NCBI GenBank assembly: GCA_026410415.1
Contig: JAPMLR010000001.1
Span: forward strand, 372,001-436,000
Source of the DNA: Denitratimonas yunnanensis (SeqCode)
GTDB taxonomy: Bacteria > Pseudomonadota > Gammaproteobacteria > Xanthomonadales > Xanthomonadaceae
DNA length: 64,000 bases
Reading direction: 5' to 3'
Shown: in pieces, positions 18,475 to 28,800 of the stretch
Position numbering within the stretch: position 1 is the first letter of the stretch
How the letters are laid out: each line of letters starts with the position of its first letter
Notes under the pieces: model-generated
Databases searched by the model: none
What the model saw: the letters and a program-made list of their open reading frames with translations, nothing else
What the model was told of the DNA's origin: nothing
Made by a program: the position numbers and the translations under genes

Positions 18475-19992
18475 TCATGCCACGACGACGGGGATCTTGC
18501 CGATCCGCGCCTGCCACTGCTTCGGCCCGGTCCGGTGCACCGACTCGCCGGTCGAATCGACCGCCACGGTGACCGGCATGTCCTTGACCTCGAACTCGTA
18601 GATCGCCTCCATGCCCAGATCCTCGAAGCCGACCACCCTGGCCGCCTTGATCGCCTTGGACACGAGATAGGCCGAGCCGCCAACCGCCATCAGGTAGACC
18701 GACTTGTGCTTGCGGATCGCCTCCAGCGCCACCGGGCCACGCTCGGCCTTGCCGATCATGCCCAGCAGGCCGGTCTGGTCCAGCACCTGCTCAGTGAACT
18801 TGTCCATGCGCGTGGCCGTGGTCGGGCCGGCCGGGCCGACCACTTCGTCGCGCACCGGATCGACCGGACCGACGTAATAGATGAAGCGCCCGCGCAGATC
18901 GACCGGCAACGGCTCGCCCTTATTGAGCATGTCGACGATGCGCTTGTGCGCGGCGTCGCGACCGGTGAGCATCTTGCCGTTGAGCAGCAGCACTTCGCCG
19001 GGCTTGAAGCTGGCGACGTCCTCGCGGGTGATCGTATCCAGATCGACGCGGCGCGCGTTCTGCGGGTTGTAGGTCAGCTTCGGCCAATCCTCCAGCGAGG
19101 GCGGATCCAGCGCGACCGGCCCGCTGCCATCCAGCGTGAAGTGCGCATGACGGGTGGCGGCACAGTTGGGAATCATCGCCACCGGCAGGTTGGCGGCGTG
19201 GGTCGGGTAGTCCTTGATCTTGACGTCGAGCACCGTGGTCAGGCCGCCCAGACCCTGAGCACCGATGCCCAGCGCGTTGACCTTCTCGTACAGCTCCAGG
19301 CGCAGTTCCTCGATGCGGTTCGACGGCCCGCGCGCGATCAGGTCCTGGATGTCGATGTGCTCCATCAGCGATTCCTTGGCCAGCAGCATCGCCTTCTCGG
19401 CAGTGCCGCCGATGCCGATGCCGAGCATGCCCGGCGGGCACCAGCCGGCGCCCATCGTCGGCACGGTCTTGAGCACCCAGTCGACAACCGAATCGGACGG
19501 ATTGAGCATGGCAAACTTGGACTTGGCTTCCGAGCCACCGCCCTTGGCCGCCACGATCACGTCGACGGTGTTGCCGGCGACGATCTTCATGTTGACCACG
19601 GCCGGGGTGTTGTCCTTCGTGTTCTGGCGCTTGCCGGCCGAGTCGGCCAGCACCGAGGCGCGCAGCTTGTTGTCCGGGTGGTTGTAGGCGCGGCGCACGC
19701 CCTCGTTCACCGCATCCTCGAGCGAGCCGGTGAAGCCCTCCCAGCGCACGTCCATGCCCACTTCCAGGAACACGGTGACGATGCCGGTGTCCTGGCAGAT
19801 CGGGCGATGGCCCTCGGCGCACATGCGCGAGTTGATCAGGATCTGCGCCATCGCGTCCTTGGCCGCCGGGGATTCCTCGCGCTCGTAGGCGGCGGCGAGG
19901 TTCCGGATGTAGTCGACCGGGTGGTAGTAGCTGATGTACTGGAGGGCGTCGGCGATGGACTGGACGAGGTCTTCCTGCTTGATGATGCTCAC
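18475..19992 (-). CDS. fumA: Fumarate hydratase, class I (iron-sulfur)
   Basis: 505-aa oxygen-sensitive [4Fe-4S] fumarase interconverting fumarate and L-malate. The first domain carries the N-terminal cluster region ICQDTGIVTVFLEVG (Cys about 65) and KGGGSEAKSKF. The C-terminal beta domain (HKRIVDMLNKGEPLPVDLRGRFIYYVGPVDP in blocks) completes the single-chain form. Start codon is GTG at 19992; no strong ribosome site is seen. It is a single-gene unit. Class I enzymes are the iron-dependent counterpart of FumC. The fumA symbol is by family, as FumA and FumB cannot be distinguished. Confidence 0.95.
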   Translation of the reverse strand: MSIIKQEDLVQSIADALQYISYYHPVDYIRNLAAAYEREESPAAKDAMAQILINSRMCAEGHRPICQDTGIVTVFLEVGMDVRWEGFTGSLEDAVNEGVRRAYNHPDNKLRASVLADSAGKRQNTKDNTPAVVNMKIVAGNTVDVIVAAKGGGSEAKSKFAMLNPSDSVVDWVLKTVPTMGAGWCPPGMLGIGIGGTAEKAMLLAKESLMEHIDIQDLIARGPSNRIEELRLELYEKVNALGIGAQGLGGLTTVLDVKIKDYPTHAANLPVAMIPNCAATRHAHFTLDGSGPVALDPPSLEDWPKLTYNPQNARRVDLDTITREDVASFKPGEVLLLNGKMLTGRDAAHKRIVDMLNKGEPLPVDLRGRFIYYVGPVDPVRDEVVGPAGPTTATRMDKFTEQVLDQTGLLGMIGKAERGPVALEAIRKHKSVYLMAVGGSAYLVSKAIKAARVVGFEDLGMEAIYEFEVKDMPVTVAVDSTGESVHRTGPKQWQARIGKIPVVVA

Positions 19993-20122
19993 GGCGGCCC
20001 GATGGGTGGCTTTTGGGGTCTGAAAGTTTACGATGGGGGCATGGCCGGGGGCATCCCACTTTGGTTCGACGCGACCACCGACCGGCTCACGGTGTTCGCG
20101 CCATTGCTACGGAGAACTCGAC

Positions 20123-20608
20123 ATGACTTCGCAAGATGCTGGCGGCGGTACATCTGGGCTCCTGCGCGATCTGCGCGGTTTCGCCAAAACCATGTTTTTT
20201 GGGGGGAAACTGGAAAAGGAGCGCGAAGTGCCGGTGGAAGTGCTGTTCCTGCTGATCGGTTACGTCGCCAAAGCCGACAGCATTGTCACCAGTCATGAAG
20301 GCGAGGTGTTCAGCGCTGTCATGGAGGAACTGGATCTGCCTTACGGCGGCATGGCGCTTGCCAGTGCAGCCTTCGAACGCGGAAAGTCGCGTCAGATCGT
20401 CATCGCCGATGAAACAGCTCGGATTCGCGCGCTGCACCCGGCAGGATCACCGGAGCTGCAGCACCTCCTTGACACGTTGATCCGTGTGGCGCTCGCCGAT
20501 GGCCGCTTGTTCCCGCGAGAGCGGGCTGCGCTTGAGGAGATCGGGCTGGCACTCGGCTTCAGCGAGTCTGCCGTGAAGCAGCGACTGGCCGAAACCGGTG
20601 CCAGGTAG
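20123..20608 (+). CDS. TerB-like protein
   Basis: 161-aa protein of the TerB/DjlA-N-terminal fold: an all-helical domain with acidic segments FLLIGYVAKADSIVTSHE and the second repeat LIRVALADGRLFPRERAALEEIG. The A-D-(G/S) turn followed by a Glu is the TerB metal-binding signature, present twice. A short N-terminal leader (GLLRDLRGFAKTMFFGG) resembles DjlA-type N-terminal segments. The ATG at 20123 has GGAG eight bases upstream. The ABC exporter starts 10 bases after the stop. Real role unknown; the tellurite label is only a family name. Confidence 0.8.
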   Translation: MTSQDAGGGTSGLLRDLRGFAKTMFFGGKLEKEREVPVEVLFLLIGYVAKADSIVTSHEGEVFSAVMEELDLPYGGMALASAAFERGKSRQIVIADETARIRALHPAGSPELQHLLDTLIRVALADGRLFPRERAALEEIGLALGFSESAVKQRLAETGAR

Positions 20609-20617
20609 CGTCCGACG

Positions 20618-22471
20618 TTGAAAGCCGACGCCCAGAAAAAGCAGTCATTGCGGCAGCGTGTCTCGGCGTTGCGCAATCTCGGCCCGTTTCTCAAACAGGT
20701 CTGGCAGACCAGCCCTGCCCTGACTACGGCCACCGTCGTGCTGCGGCTTGCGCGTGCCACGTTGCCGGTGGCCATGCTCTATGTCGCCAAGCTCATCATC
20801 GACGAGGTGATTGCGCTGGCCGGCGCATCGGGGTTGAACGTGGGGCTCGGCGAAGCCTGGGCGGGCGGCGCGCTGGACCAACTGGCCCTGCTGCTGGCCG
20901 CCGAGTTCGGGTTGGCATTGCTATCCGACGTGCTGGGGCGTGCCGTTGGCTTCGTGGACAGCACGCTCTCCGAGCTCTACGTCAACGCAGCGAGCGTGCG
21001 CCTGATGGAACATGCCGCCACGCTGGACCTCGAAGACTTCGAAGACAGCGAATTGCAGGACCAGCTCGAACGCGCCCGGCGCCAGAGCAGTGGTCGCAGC
21101 GCGTTGATGGGCCAACTCTTCGGACAGGCGCAGGACATCGTCACCGTGATCGCTTTCGCAGCCGGTCTGATGGCGTACGCGCCGTGGCTGATCGGGCTGA
21201 TGCTGGTCGCGCTGCTGCCTGCCTTCCTCGGCGAGATGCACTTCAATGCGCAAGGTTACGCGCTCAATTTCCACTGGACACCGGAACGGCGCGAACTGGA
21301 TTACGTGCGTCAGGCCGGTGCCAGCGTGGAAACCGCGAAGGAAGTGAAGATATTCGGCCTGGAAGGCTTCTTCGTGGCGCGCTATCGCATGCTCGCGGAA
21401 AAATTCTATCGCGCCAACCGTGCCTTGGCGCTGCGCCGTGCCGCCTGGGGCAGCGTGCTCTCGCTGCTGGGCACTGCGGGCTATTACGGCGCCTACGCGT
21501 ATCTGGCCTGGCGGACCGTGCATGGTGATTTTTCCGTGGGCGACTTGACCTTCCTTGCCGGGTCTTTCCTGCGCCTGCGCTCGCTGCTCGAAAGCATCCT
21601 CAGCGGATTCTCCCAGGTCGCAAGTCAGGCGCTGTATCTGGACGATTTGTATTCGTTTTTCGACATCCAGCCGGAGATCCTCTCCAAACCGGGTGCACGC
21701 CCGGTGCCCACTCCGATTCGCACAGGCTTCGTCTTCGAGGACGTGGGCTTCCGCTATCCCGGCGTGGAGCGCTGGGCAGTGCGGCACCTGACCTTTACCC
21801 TCAAAGCAGGTGAATCAGTCGCGCTGGTGGGCGAAAACGGCGCCGGAAAGACCACGCTGGCCAAGCTGCTGGCACGGCTCTACGATCCCGATGAAGGTCG
21901 GATCCTGCTCGATGGCGTGGACCTGCGCGACTACGACCTGGATGACTTGCGCGCCAATATCGGCGTCATCTTCCAGGACTTCGTGCGCTTCAACCTCAAT
22001 GCGTCGGACAACATCGCGATCGGACGGATCGAGGCGCGTGACGATCGTGAGCGCATCATCGAAGCCGCCCGTCGCAGTCTCGCCGATGCGGTGATTGCCA
22101 AGCTGCCCAAAGGTTACGAACAGCCACTGGGCAAGCGCTTCGCGCAGGGCGTCGATCTGTCCGGTGGCGAATGGCAGAAGCTCGCCATCGCCCGCGCCTA
22201 CATGCGCCAAGCTCAGGTCATGATCCTTGACGAGCCCACCGCGGCGCTGGATGCGCGCTCGGAGTTCGAGGTCTTCGAGCGCTTCAAGGAACTCTCGCAA
22301 GGGCGGACCACGGTGCTGATTTCGCACCGTTTCTCCACGGTGCGCATGGCTGACCGCATCCTGGTCCTGGAGCACGGGCGGATTCTGGAGTCCGGCAGCC
22401 ACGAGCAATTGCTCGCCGCCAACGGGCGTTATGCGGAGCTGTTCAATCTTCAGGCCGAGGGCTATCGGTGA
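20618..22471 (+). CDS. ABC exporter, fused membrane and ATPase domains
   Basis: 617-aa half-transporter. The membrane domain (about residues 20-330) has six helices; the ATPase domain has Walker A GENGAGKTT near 403, signature LSGGEWQ near 511, Walker B MILDEPTAALD near 533 and the switch His in LISHRFST. The start is TTG, 10 bases after the TerB-like gene, and no ATG is nearby. The fold is that of lipid/peptide/drug exporters; the substrate is not readable. The last 29 bases overlap the convergent plsY gene, so the two genes share 3' ends. Confidence 0.93.
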   Translation: MKADAQKKQSLRQRVSALRNLGPFLKQVWQTSPALTTATVVLRLARATLPVAMLYVAKLIIDEVIALAGASGLNVGLGEAWAGGALDQLALLLAAEFGLALLSDVLGRAVGFVDSTLSELYVNAASVRLMEHAATLDLEDFEDSELQDQLERARRQSSGRSALMGQLFGQAQDIVTVIAFAAGLMAYAPWLIGLMLVALLPAFLGEMHFNAQGYALNFHWTPERRELDYVRQAGASVETAKEVKIFGLEGFFVARYRMLAEKFYRANRALALRRAAWGSVLSLLGTAGYYGAYAYLAWRTVHGDFSVGDLTFLAGSFLRLRSLLESILSGFSQVASQALYLDDLYSFFDIQPEILSKPGARPVPTPIRTGFVFEDVGFRYPGVERWAVRHLTFTLKAGESVALVGENGAGKTTLAKLLARLYDPDEGRILLDGVDLRDYDLDDLRANIGVIFQDFVRFNLNASDNIAIGRIEARDDRERIIEAARRSLADAVIAKLPKGYEQPLGKRFAQGVDLSGGEWQKLAIARAYMRQAQVMILDEPTAALDARSEFEVFERFKELSQGRTTVLISHRFSTVRMADRILVLEHGRILESGSHEQLLAANGRYAELFNLQAEGYR

Positions 22472-23102
22472 CGCGCCGCTTGCGCGAGCGGGCGAGCAAT
22501 CTCACCCGCTCGAAGCGATGTTCATTGCCGGCACGCAACCGCTGCAGGTTTGAGCGATGCGTGTAAAGAATCAACGATGCCGCTGCCAACGCAAATGCAA
22601 TGCGTGACGGCGAGATGGCTTCGATCGGCATCCACGCCAGCGGCACCAGCGCGGCACAGGCCACGATCGTGGACAGGCCGACGTATCCGGTCGCAACCAG
22701 CATCACGACCCAGACGGCCAAGACGACGGGCAACGCCAATGGCCAAATGACAGCCAAGCCGCCGATCAGTGTCGCTGCGCCCTTCCCGCCTCGAAAGCCG
22801 AAAAACACCGGCCAGACGTGGCCCGCGACCGCTGCCAGCACGCATGCGGCTTGCGCCCACGCCTGCGAAGCCGTGCCGGCGCCCAGCCAAACCGGCACCC
22901 AAGCCGCAAGAATTCCCTTGCCGATGTCGATCAGTACCACGCCGAGTGCGAACTTCCAACCGCGCGTGCGCAGTGCATTGGTGCCGCCGGCATTGCCGCT
23001 TCCGCTTTGCCGGATATCGACGCCGACCAGCCGCCCGAGCAGCAAGCTGCCGGACAGGGAACCCGACACGTAGGCCAGTGCGATCGAGAGAAACAGCAAC
23101 AT
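22443..23102 (-). CDS. plsY: Glycerol-3-phosphate acyltransferase PlsY
   Basis: 219-aa inner-membrane enzyme that moves an acyl chain from acyl-phosphate to glycerol-3-phosphate, the first step of phospholipid synthesis. The three catalytic motifs are visible: SGSLSGSLLLGR near the start, GSGNAGGTNALRTRG, and FGFRGGKGAAT. The C-terminal basic tail (RLLARSRKRR) is longer than usual. The ATG at 23102 gives a normal PlsY N-terminus. It follows the DAK2-DegV gene by 20 bases on the same strand. Because acyl-phosphate is the product of fatty acid kinase, that neighbour is functionally suggestive. Confidence 0.94.
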   Translation of the reverse strand: MLLFLSIALAYVSGSLSGSLLLGRLVGVDIRQSGSGNAGGTNALRTRGWKFALGVVLIDIGKGILAAWVPVWLGAGTASQAWAQAACVLAAVAGHVWPVFFGFRGGKGAATLIGGLAVIWPLALPVVLAVWVVMLVATGYVGLSTIVACAALVPLAWMPIEAISPSRIAFALAAASLILYTHRSNLQRLRAGNEHRFERVRLLARSRKRRVTDSPRPED

Positions 23103-23122
23103 CGGCTCGGCGACTGGCAAGA

Positions 23123-24952
23123 TCACTCCATCGCGGGATCGAGTACGGCCTGAATGCCGACAACCAGCGATCCCGGTCCCGCATGGGCGCCGATCGCCGG
23201 ACCGGTTTCCACGAGCCAATCCCGTTCGACAGGCAGGATGCGACGAAGCGCGTCACTCAGCTGGCGGGCATCTTCGGCGGCATCGCAGTGCCCCACCATG
23301 ACACGCCAGCGCGCACCCTTCGGCAGCCGTTTGGCGACATAGTGCGCGAACCGTGTCGGCACGTTGCTGCGTCCGAACAGGGCACCGGCCAGCGAGAGTT
23401 TCCCGTTGGGCCTCATCCGTGCGATCGCGGTGAGTCCAAGCCCATTGGCCAGCGGCAAGGCCCAGCGTGGAATCCGGCCACCTCGGACCGCGTGCTGGAT
23501 GTCGCGAGCAGCCGCGAACGTGAAGGTATGCGGCTTCAGCTGGGCCAGCCTCCCGCGAATCGTGGCGACATCACCGCCGGCGGCCGCACACTCGGCTGCA
23601 GCAATCGCCATCAGCGCCTGCCCGCAGGATGCCTGTCCGCTGTCGATGACGGTGACGCGATCCGGGCCGAACCGCTCGGCCGCCGTTTCACCCGATTGCA
23701 GCGTGCCACTGAGCGGGCGCGACAGGCCGACATACACCACTTGGCCCGCATGCGCCAAAGCCAATTCGAACTGGCGACGAAAATCCCCCGGCGGAGGCTG
23801 CGAGGTTTGCGGCAGGACCGGCCCTTCGCGCAGGCGGCGGTAGAACTCGGCGTTGCTGATGGAGATGCGGTCGAGGAAATCCTCGTCGCCGAAACTGACC
23901 CGCACCGGCACGGTATCCAGCGGCAGATGGTCGAGCAGCCCGTCCGGCAGGTCCGAAGCCGAGTCGGTCACGATGGTGACCTGACTCTGGCGTGTCGCTG
24001 CACGGTGCTGGGCGCGCATGTTGTCGGCCTTGCGTGCCGTGACCGCGCCGAAACGCACCGCCAGATCAAACAGAACGCCAGGATCGGCGACATGCGCATG
24101 CAGGCGCACGCGTCGGGAACCACCGGCCACCACCACGCTATCCGCACCGAGTGCATCCAGCGCGGCTTTGAGCGCGGCGTGGTCGATGGATTCGGCGGAG
24201 ACAAGGCATTCGCTGCACCAAGGCCGTGCCGGGTCGGCTTCCTCATGCCAGTGGCCGCCGGCGAACGTGTCCTCGGCGAGGTCCTTTGGATCGTGCTCCG
24301 GCGCTGCGATGCGGCGCTCGACGATGAAGGCCTGGATGCCTTCCAGCAGGTCGACGAATCCCTGCGCACCGGCATCCACCACGCCGGCCTGACGCAACAC
24401 CGCCAACTGCCTGGGGGTATCGGCAAGCGCCTTTCGTGCACGTACCACGGCCTGCCCGAACCAGCGGGAGAGATCGTCGGCAGGCGATTGCAAGGCTTCG
24501 GAAAATGCCTGTATGACGCTGAGGATCGTGCCCTCGCGCGGTTGCGCCAGCGCGCTGCGTGCCTGACGTGCACCGGCCTGGACCGCATGTGCAATGTCCT
24601 GCGTATCCAGTCGCTGCGCATCCCCGACGGTCTCACCGATGCCGCAGAGGAATTGCGCGAGGATCGCACCGGAATTGCCGCGGGCGCCGTCGATGGCGTC
24701 ATCGGCCACCGCCCGCAGCAACGCGCCGACCGACGTTGCGCGCCGACTCAGGCTGCCGGACAACACGGTATTGAGGGTGAAGGCCAGGTTGCTGCCGGTA
24801 TCGCCATCGGGTACCGGAAACACGTTGATCTTGTTCAGGTGGTCGCGGCGGCGGATGACCCGTCGCATGCCGGAGACCAAGGCGCGACGCAGTGCCGGCG
24901 CGGAGACACGCGCGCGGATCAGAAGCGGAGGTTCGGGAGCGACGGCAAGCAT
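23123..24952 (-). CDS. Fused DAK2 (FakA-like) and DegV (FakB-like) protein
   Basis: 609-aa fusion. Residues about 15-200 form a DAK2 kinase domain: INVFPVPDGDTGSNLAFTL (metal-binding Asp residues), ARGNSGAILAQFLCG, VDAGAQGFVDLLEG. A short middle domain follows, with two Cys (PWCSECLVS). Residues about 320-605 form a DegV fatty-acid-binding domain: VTIVTDSASDLP, VRVSFGDEDFLD, TSQPPPGDF and the SGTL loop. In Gram-positive bacteria FakA (kinase) and FakB (carrier) are separate and make acyl-phosphate for PlsX/PlsY. Here both are on one chain and lie directly upstream of plsY. Fatty acid phosphorylation is inferred from the domains, not shown. Confidence 0.9.
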   Translation of the reverse strand: MLAVAPEPPLLIRARVSAPALRRALVSGMRRVIRRRDHLNKINVFPVPDGDTGSNLAFTLNTVLSGSLSRRATSVGALLRAVADDAIDGARGNSGAILAQFLCGIGETVGDAQRLDTQDIAHAVQAGARQARSALAQPREGTILSVIQAFSEALQSPADDLSRWFGQAVVRARKALADTPRQLAVLRQAGVVDAGAQGFVDLLEGIQAFIVERRIAAPEHDPKDLAEDTFAGGHWHEEADPARPWCSECLVSAESIDHAALKAALDALGADSVVVAGGSRRVRLHAHVADPGVLFDLAVRFGAVTARKADNMRAQHRAATRQSQVTIVTDSASDLPDGLLDHLPLDTVPVRVSFGDEDFLDRISISNAEFYRRLREGPVLPQTSQPPPGDFRRQFELALAHAGQVVYVGLSRPLSGTLQSGETAAERFGPDRVTVIDSGQASCGQALMAIAAAECAAAGGDVATIRGRLAQLKPHTFTFAAARDIQHAVRGGRIPRWALPLANGLGLTAIARMRPNGKLSLAGALFGRSNVPTRFAHYVAKRLPKGARWRVMVGHCDAAEDARQLSDALRRILPVERDWLVETGPAIGAHAGPGSLVVGIQAVLDPAME

Positions 24953-25029
24953 TCGATGGAGTCTGCCAGAGTGGTGCGCGGGAATAATGCTGCGTCGCAG
25001 CGAACCCTGGAAATGCTCTGCCCGAGCGC

Positions 25030-25797
25030 TTACCAGCGCCGCTGTGCCGCTTTCTCCTGCTCTCGGTCGAAGCCGCGAAGCTCGTCACGAATATGCGCGA
25101 TGCGCTGGCGTCCGAGCGCATTGCGCTGCTCGTCCAGCACGACCGCATCGAGCAATTCGGCCATGCGCTGGGCGCTGGGCAGCATGGTTTCCCACGCATC
25201 CAGCGCGGAAACCGGACCGGGCAGCGTCATGAAGAATGTCAGGCCCGGGGTTTCGATGTCGTGCACACGGCGCAGGTCGAAGTGGCCCGGCTTCACGAGG
25301 CTCGCGACGCTGAACACCGGTTCGGCCTCCGGGCGCCCTTCCACGAGTCGATGGAAGATGCCCATGTGGCCGTAGGTCAGGCCGGCCTTTTCGGCGGCGA
25401 TGACGATGGCTGCACCGTCGATCAGCACGTCATCGCGTGCGGACACGAACAGGGTGACGATGCGCTGTGGCGGCGTGTCACCGCGACGACCCAATCGGGA
25501 TTCCGATGGCGACGCCTCGCTGGACAAGGTGCGCTCGATCAGTTCCAGCTCTTCCTGGATGGCATCTTCGCTCTGCGCCAGTTCGTCCAGATCGCCGATA
25601 CGGAGTTCCTCCTCATCGTCCTCGCCATCGCCGAGTCGCGGCTCGCGGCGGCCGGGGCCGGCTGCGTGTTCGGGTTTTCCGCTGTCCACTCGGCGCCCCT
25701 GATCGGGTTTGCGCGGCCGGCCGAACACGGCGATGGCAATGAGGATGAGCACACCCGCGATGGCGAGCGGGATACCAATGTCGGGGTTCCAGTTCAT
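25030..25797 (-). CDS. zipA: Cell division protein ZipA
   Basis: 255-aa protein anchored by one N-terminal helix (IPLAIAGVLILIAIAVFG, residues about 9-26). An acidic and basic, proline-poor linker follows (GDGEDDEEELRIGDLDELAQ), then the C-terminal ZipA domain (residues about 110-250: RIVTLFVSARDD, GLTYGHMGIFHRL, VFSVASLVKPGHFDL). ZipA tethers FtsZ to the inner membrane and bundles its filaments. It lies 14 bases after smc on the same strand. ligA, which often follows zipA, is absent: a DAK2-DegV gene occupies that position. Confidence 0.93.
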   Translation of the reverse strand: MNWNPDIGIPLAIAGVLILIAIAVFGRPRKPDQGRRVDSGKPEHAAGPGRREPRLGDGEDDEEELRIGDLDELAQSEDAIQEELELIERTLSSEASPSESRLGRRGDTPPQRIVTLFVSARDDVLIDGAAIVIAAEKAGLTYGHMGIFHRLVEGRPEAEPVFSVASLVKPGHFDLRRVHDIETPGLTFFMTLPGPVSALDAWETMLPSAQRMAELLDAVVLDEQRNALGRQRIAHIRDELRGFDREQEKAAQRRW

Positions 25798-25811
25798 GGG
25801 TTAATCCTAGA

Positions 25812-28800
25812 TCAAGCGACCGCCAGGCGGGCTGCCTCGGCAAGATCGACCGAGACGAGACGGGAAACGCCAGGTTCGCGCATCGTGACGCCGGCGAGCT
25901 GTCGCGCGGCCTCCATCGTGGCCTTGTTGTGCGTCACGAAAAGGAACTGCACCTTCTCGCTCATCTCCGAGACCATGGTCGAGAAACGTCCGACGTTGGC
26001 TTCATCCAGCGGCGCGTCCACCTCGTCGAGCAGGCAGAACGGCGCGGGATTCAGCTGGAAAATCGAAAACACCAATGCGACCGCTGTCATGGCTTTTTCA
26101 CCGCCCGACAGCAGCGAGATGTTGGACACGCGCTTGCCGGGTGGGCGCGCCATGATCGCCACACCGGTATCCAGCAGATCGTCGCCGGTCAGTTCCAGGT
26201 ACGCGTGACCGCCACCGAACAGGCGCGGATACAGCATTTGCACGCCGGCGTTGACTCGATCGAAAGTGTCCTTGAAGCGGCCGCGGGTCTCGCGATCGAT
26301 CTTCTTGATCGCGCCTTCGAGGGTGTCCAGCGCGGTGGTGAGGTCGGCATTTTGCGCGTCGAGGTAGTCTTTGCGTTGCTGCGCCTCGCCGTACTCGGCG
26401 ATGGCGGCGAGGTTGACCGGTTCGAGTCGGCGGATTCGGGCTTCCAGATCGCCGACCGCGCGCTTCCACTCGTCCACGCCAGCGCGCTCGGGCAGCTCGG
26501 CAAGTACCGTATCGAGCGCCATTCCAGCGTTGGCGATGCCTTCGACGAGACTTTCGATGCGAAGCACGAGACTTTGTTCGGAAAGGCGTTTCTGGGAGAT
26601 TTTTTCGCGCAGCGCGAGGGCCTGTTGGTCGGCCTGCTGGCGCAACGCCTCATGCCGCCGCATCTCCGCGTCGACACCCTCGATGCCCGAGCGTGCCGCG
26701 GCCAGATCGCGCTCTGCGACGATGCGCTGTTCGAGATAGGTCTGGCGCTCGGCTTCCAGGGTCTTGATCGGTGTGTCGCTGTCGGACAATTGCGCGGTCA
26801 GCTCGGCGTGACGCTGCTGCAGTTGCTCGCGCTGCGCCGTCATGCGCAGCAGCGCCTGGTTGAGTGATGCAACCTGGATACGGGCCGATTCGAGCTTGAG
26901 GGCCAATTGATGCGCGGCGTCGCGCGCCTCTCGTGCGGTGCTGCGCGCAACATCGCGCTGCTCGGTCAGGTGCCGACGCCGGGACTCCAGCGCAACGCGC
27001 ATGTTTTCCAGCTCGGCCATTTTCGCGAGCGAGGCTTCAAGACCCTGCCGCGACTCGCGGGCGCGTTCCCGGGCATCCTGCGTGGTCTGACGGAGCTGGG
27101 CCAGCTCCGTGTCGATGCGCTCCAGTCGGGTTTGCGCGGATTCGAGTTTGCCTTGCTGGCTCTGCATCTGACCGGACAACTCGGCGACACTTCGATGGGC
27201 CAGATACAGGGCGCGCTGCGCGTCCTCGCGTGCCTGTTCGGCGGCGGCCACGTCCTCGCGCAGCTGAGCGATCTGATCGCCCAACTCTGCCTCGCGCTCG
27301 CCGAACGACTCGATTTGCACGCGCAGCGTCTGGATTTCACGCTCCCGGGCGAGTGCACCCTGTCCGGCTTCTCCGGATCGCACGATGCGTACCCAATCGG
27401 GTCCAAGCCATTCGCCCGAGCGGGTGATCACCGCCTCGTGGGTTGCCAGCGATGGAAGCAGGCGTGCTGCTTCTTCCAACGTTTCGGCGGTACGGAGGGA
27501 GCCGAGCCAGCGCAACGCCGCCGCTGGTCCTTGAACCTTCGCGGCGAGCGAACCGGGTGCGGGGACGAAGGTGTCGGATTCGGTGCCAACCAGTGCAAGA
27601 CGCCCGCGCGGAAAATCTGCAACTGCCGACAACAGTGCGCCCGGGGAATCCACCAGAGCCGCTTCGATCAGGTGGCCGAGAACGGTTTCGACTGCCGTTT
27701 CCCAACCGGCTTCGACCGTCAGCGTCTCGCCCAGACGTTGCGCGCGATCCAATCCCTGCGCGGCCAGCCATTCTTGCGCAGCGCCTTTCTCCTGCCCGAG
27801 GGCGGCATGTTGCAGTGCTTCCAGTGACGCGAGGCGACCACGGGCGGCTTCGCCCGTCTTGCGGGTCTCGGACAGTTCGTTCTGGAGTCGCCGCTGCTGG
27901 TCCTGCAATGCAACCACGTCCTGCTTGCGTTCATCCAGCACATCGCCGAGCGTGTCCAGTCCGGCGCGTTGCAGGTCGTGGTCGGCGGTCAGGCGGTCCA
28001 GCGCTTCGGTCAGGGTCGCGACATCCAGTGTGGCGCGCTCGGCCACCAGATTCTCGTGGCGGCGCTCCGCATCCAGACTCTGGCGATCGAGGTATTCGAT
28101 CTTGGTGCGCTCGACTTCCGCGCCGCGCGTGGTTTCCGAGGCGATTCGGGTGTGTTCGTCCCACTCCACCTGCCACTGCGCCAGTGCCGACTCGATCTCG
28201 TGCAGCGACGCCTGTCGCGCACCGTCATCGCCGCTGAGCAGAGCCAGCCGAGGCTCCACGTCGGCGATTTCCAGACTCAACGCTTCGCGGCGCTCTTCGT
28301 CCTGTGCGATGTCTTCGGCCAGTGCCGCCATTTGATCCGCGGTTTCGGCATGGGTGCGCGCGAGTCGTTCGGCCAGATCACGCTGGTGGGTGACTTGCTG
28401 TTCGATCCGAGCGATTTCCGATCCAACCCGATAGCTCTCCCCCTGTGCCTGCGCCAATCGATCGGTGGCCTCTCCATGTTGCTCACGGCACAGTTCGATC
28501 TGCGCCTCCGCCTGGCGCTGCTCGGCGATGCGGGCCTCCAGTCGCGTTTCATCCTGCGCGATGGCCTCCCGCAGGGTGACGAGTTCGGTGTCGAGCTGAC
28601 GAAACTCCAGGGCACGGACCTGCGCCTCCTTGATGCGCTGCTCTTCCTTGAACTGCTGGTATTGCTCCGCTTGGCGCGCCTGGCGCTTCAGATGTTCAAG
28701 CTGTTTATCAACTTCTTCTCGCAGGTCATTGAGACGAGAAAGATTTTCTCGCGTATGCCGGATCCGCTGTTCGGTTTCCTTGCGGCGCTCCTTGTACTTG

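Noticed and set aside
18535..20298. 587-codon plus-strand ORF opposite fumarase
   Set aside because: Antisense of the class I fumarase gene. Its His/Asp/Val-rich translation has no family features.
20123..20608. Tellurite resistance gene
   Set aside because: The TerB fold is found in many non-tellurite proteins, and no other ter genes are nearby.
22769..25375. 868-codon plus-strand ORF across plsY, DAK2-DegV and zipA
   Set aside because: It is antisense to three well-recognised genes; such ORFs arise from high third-position GC. No ribosome site or domain pattern.
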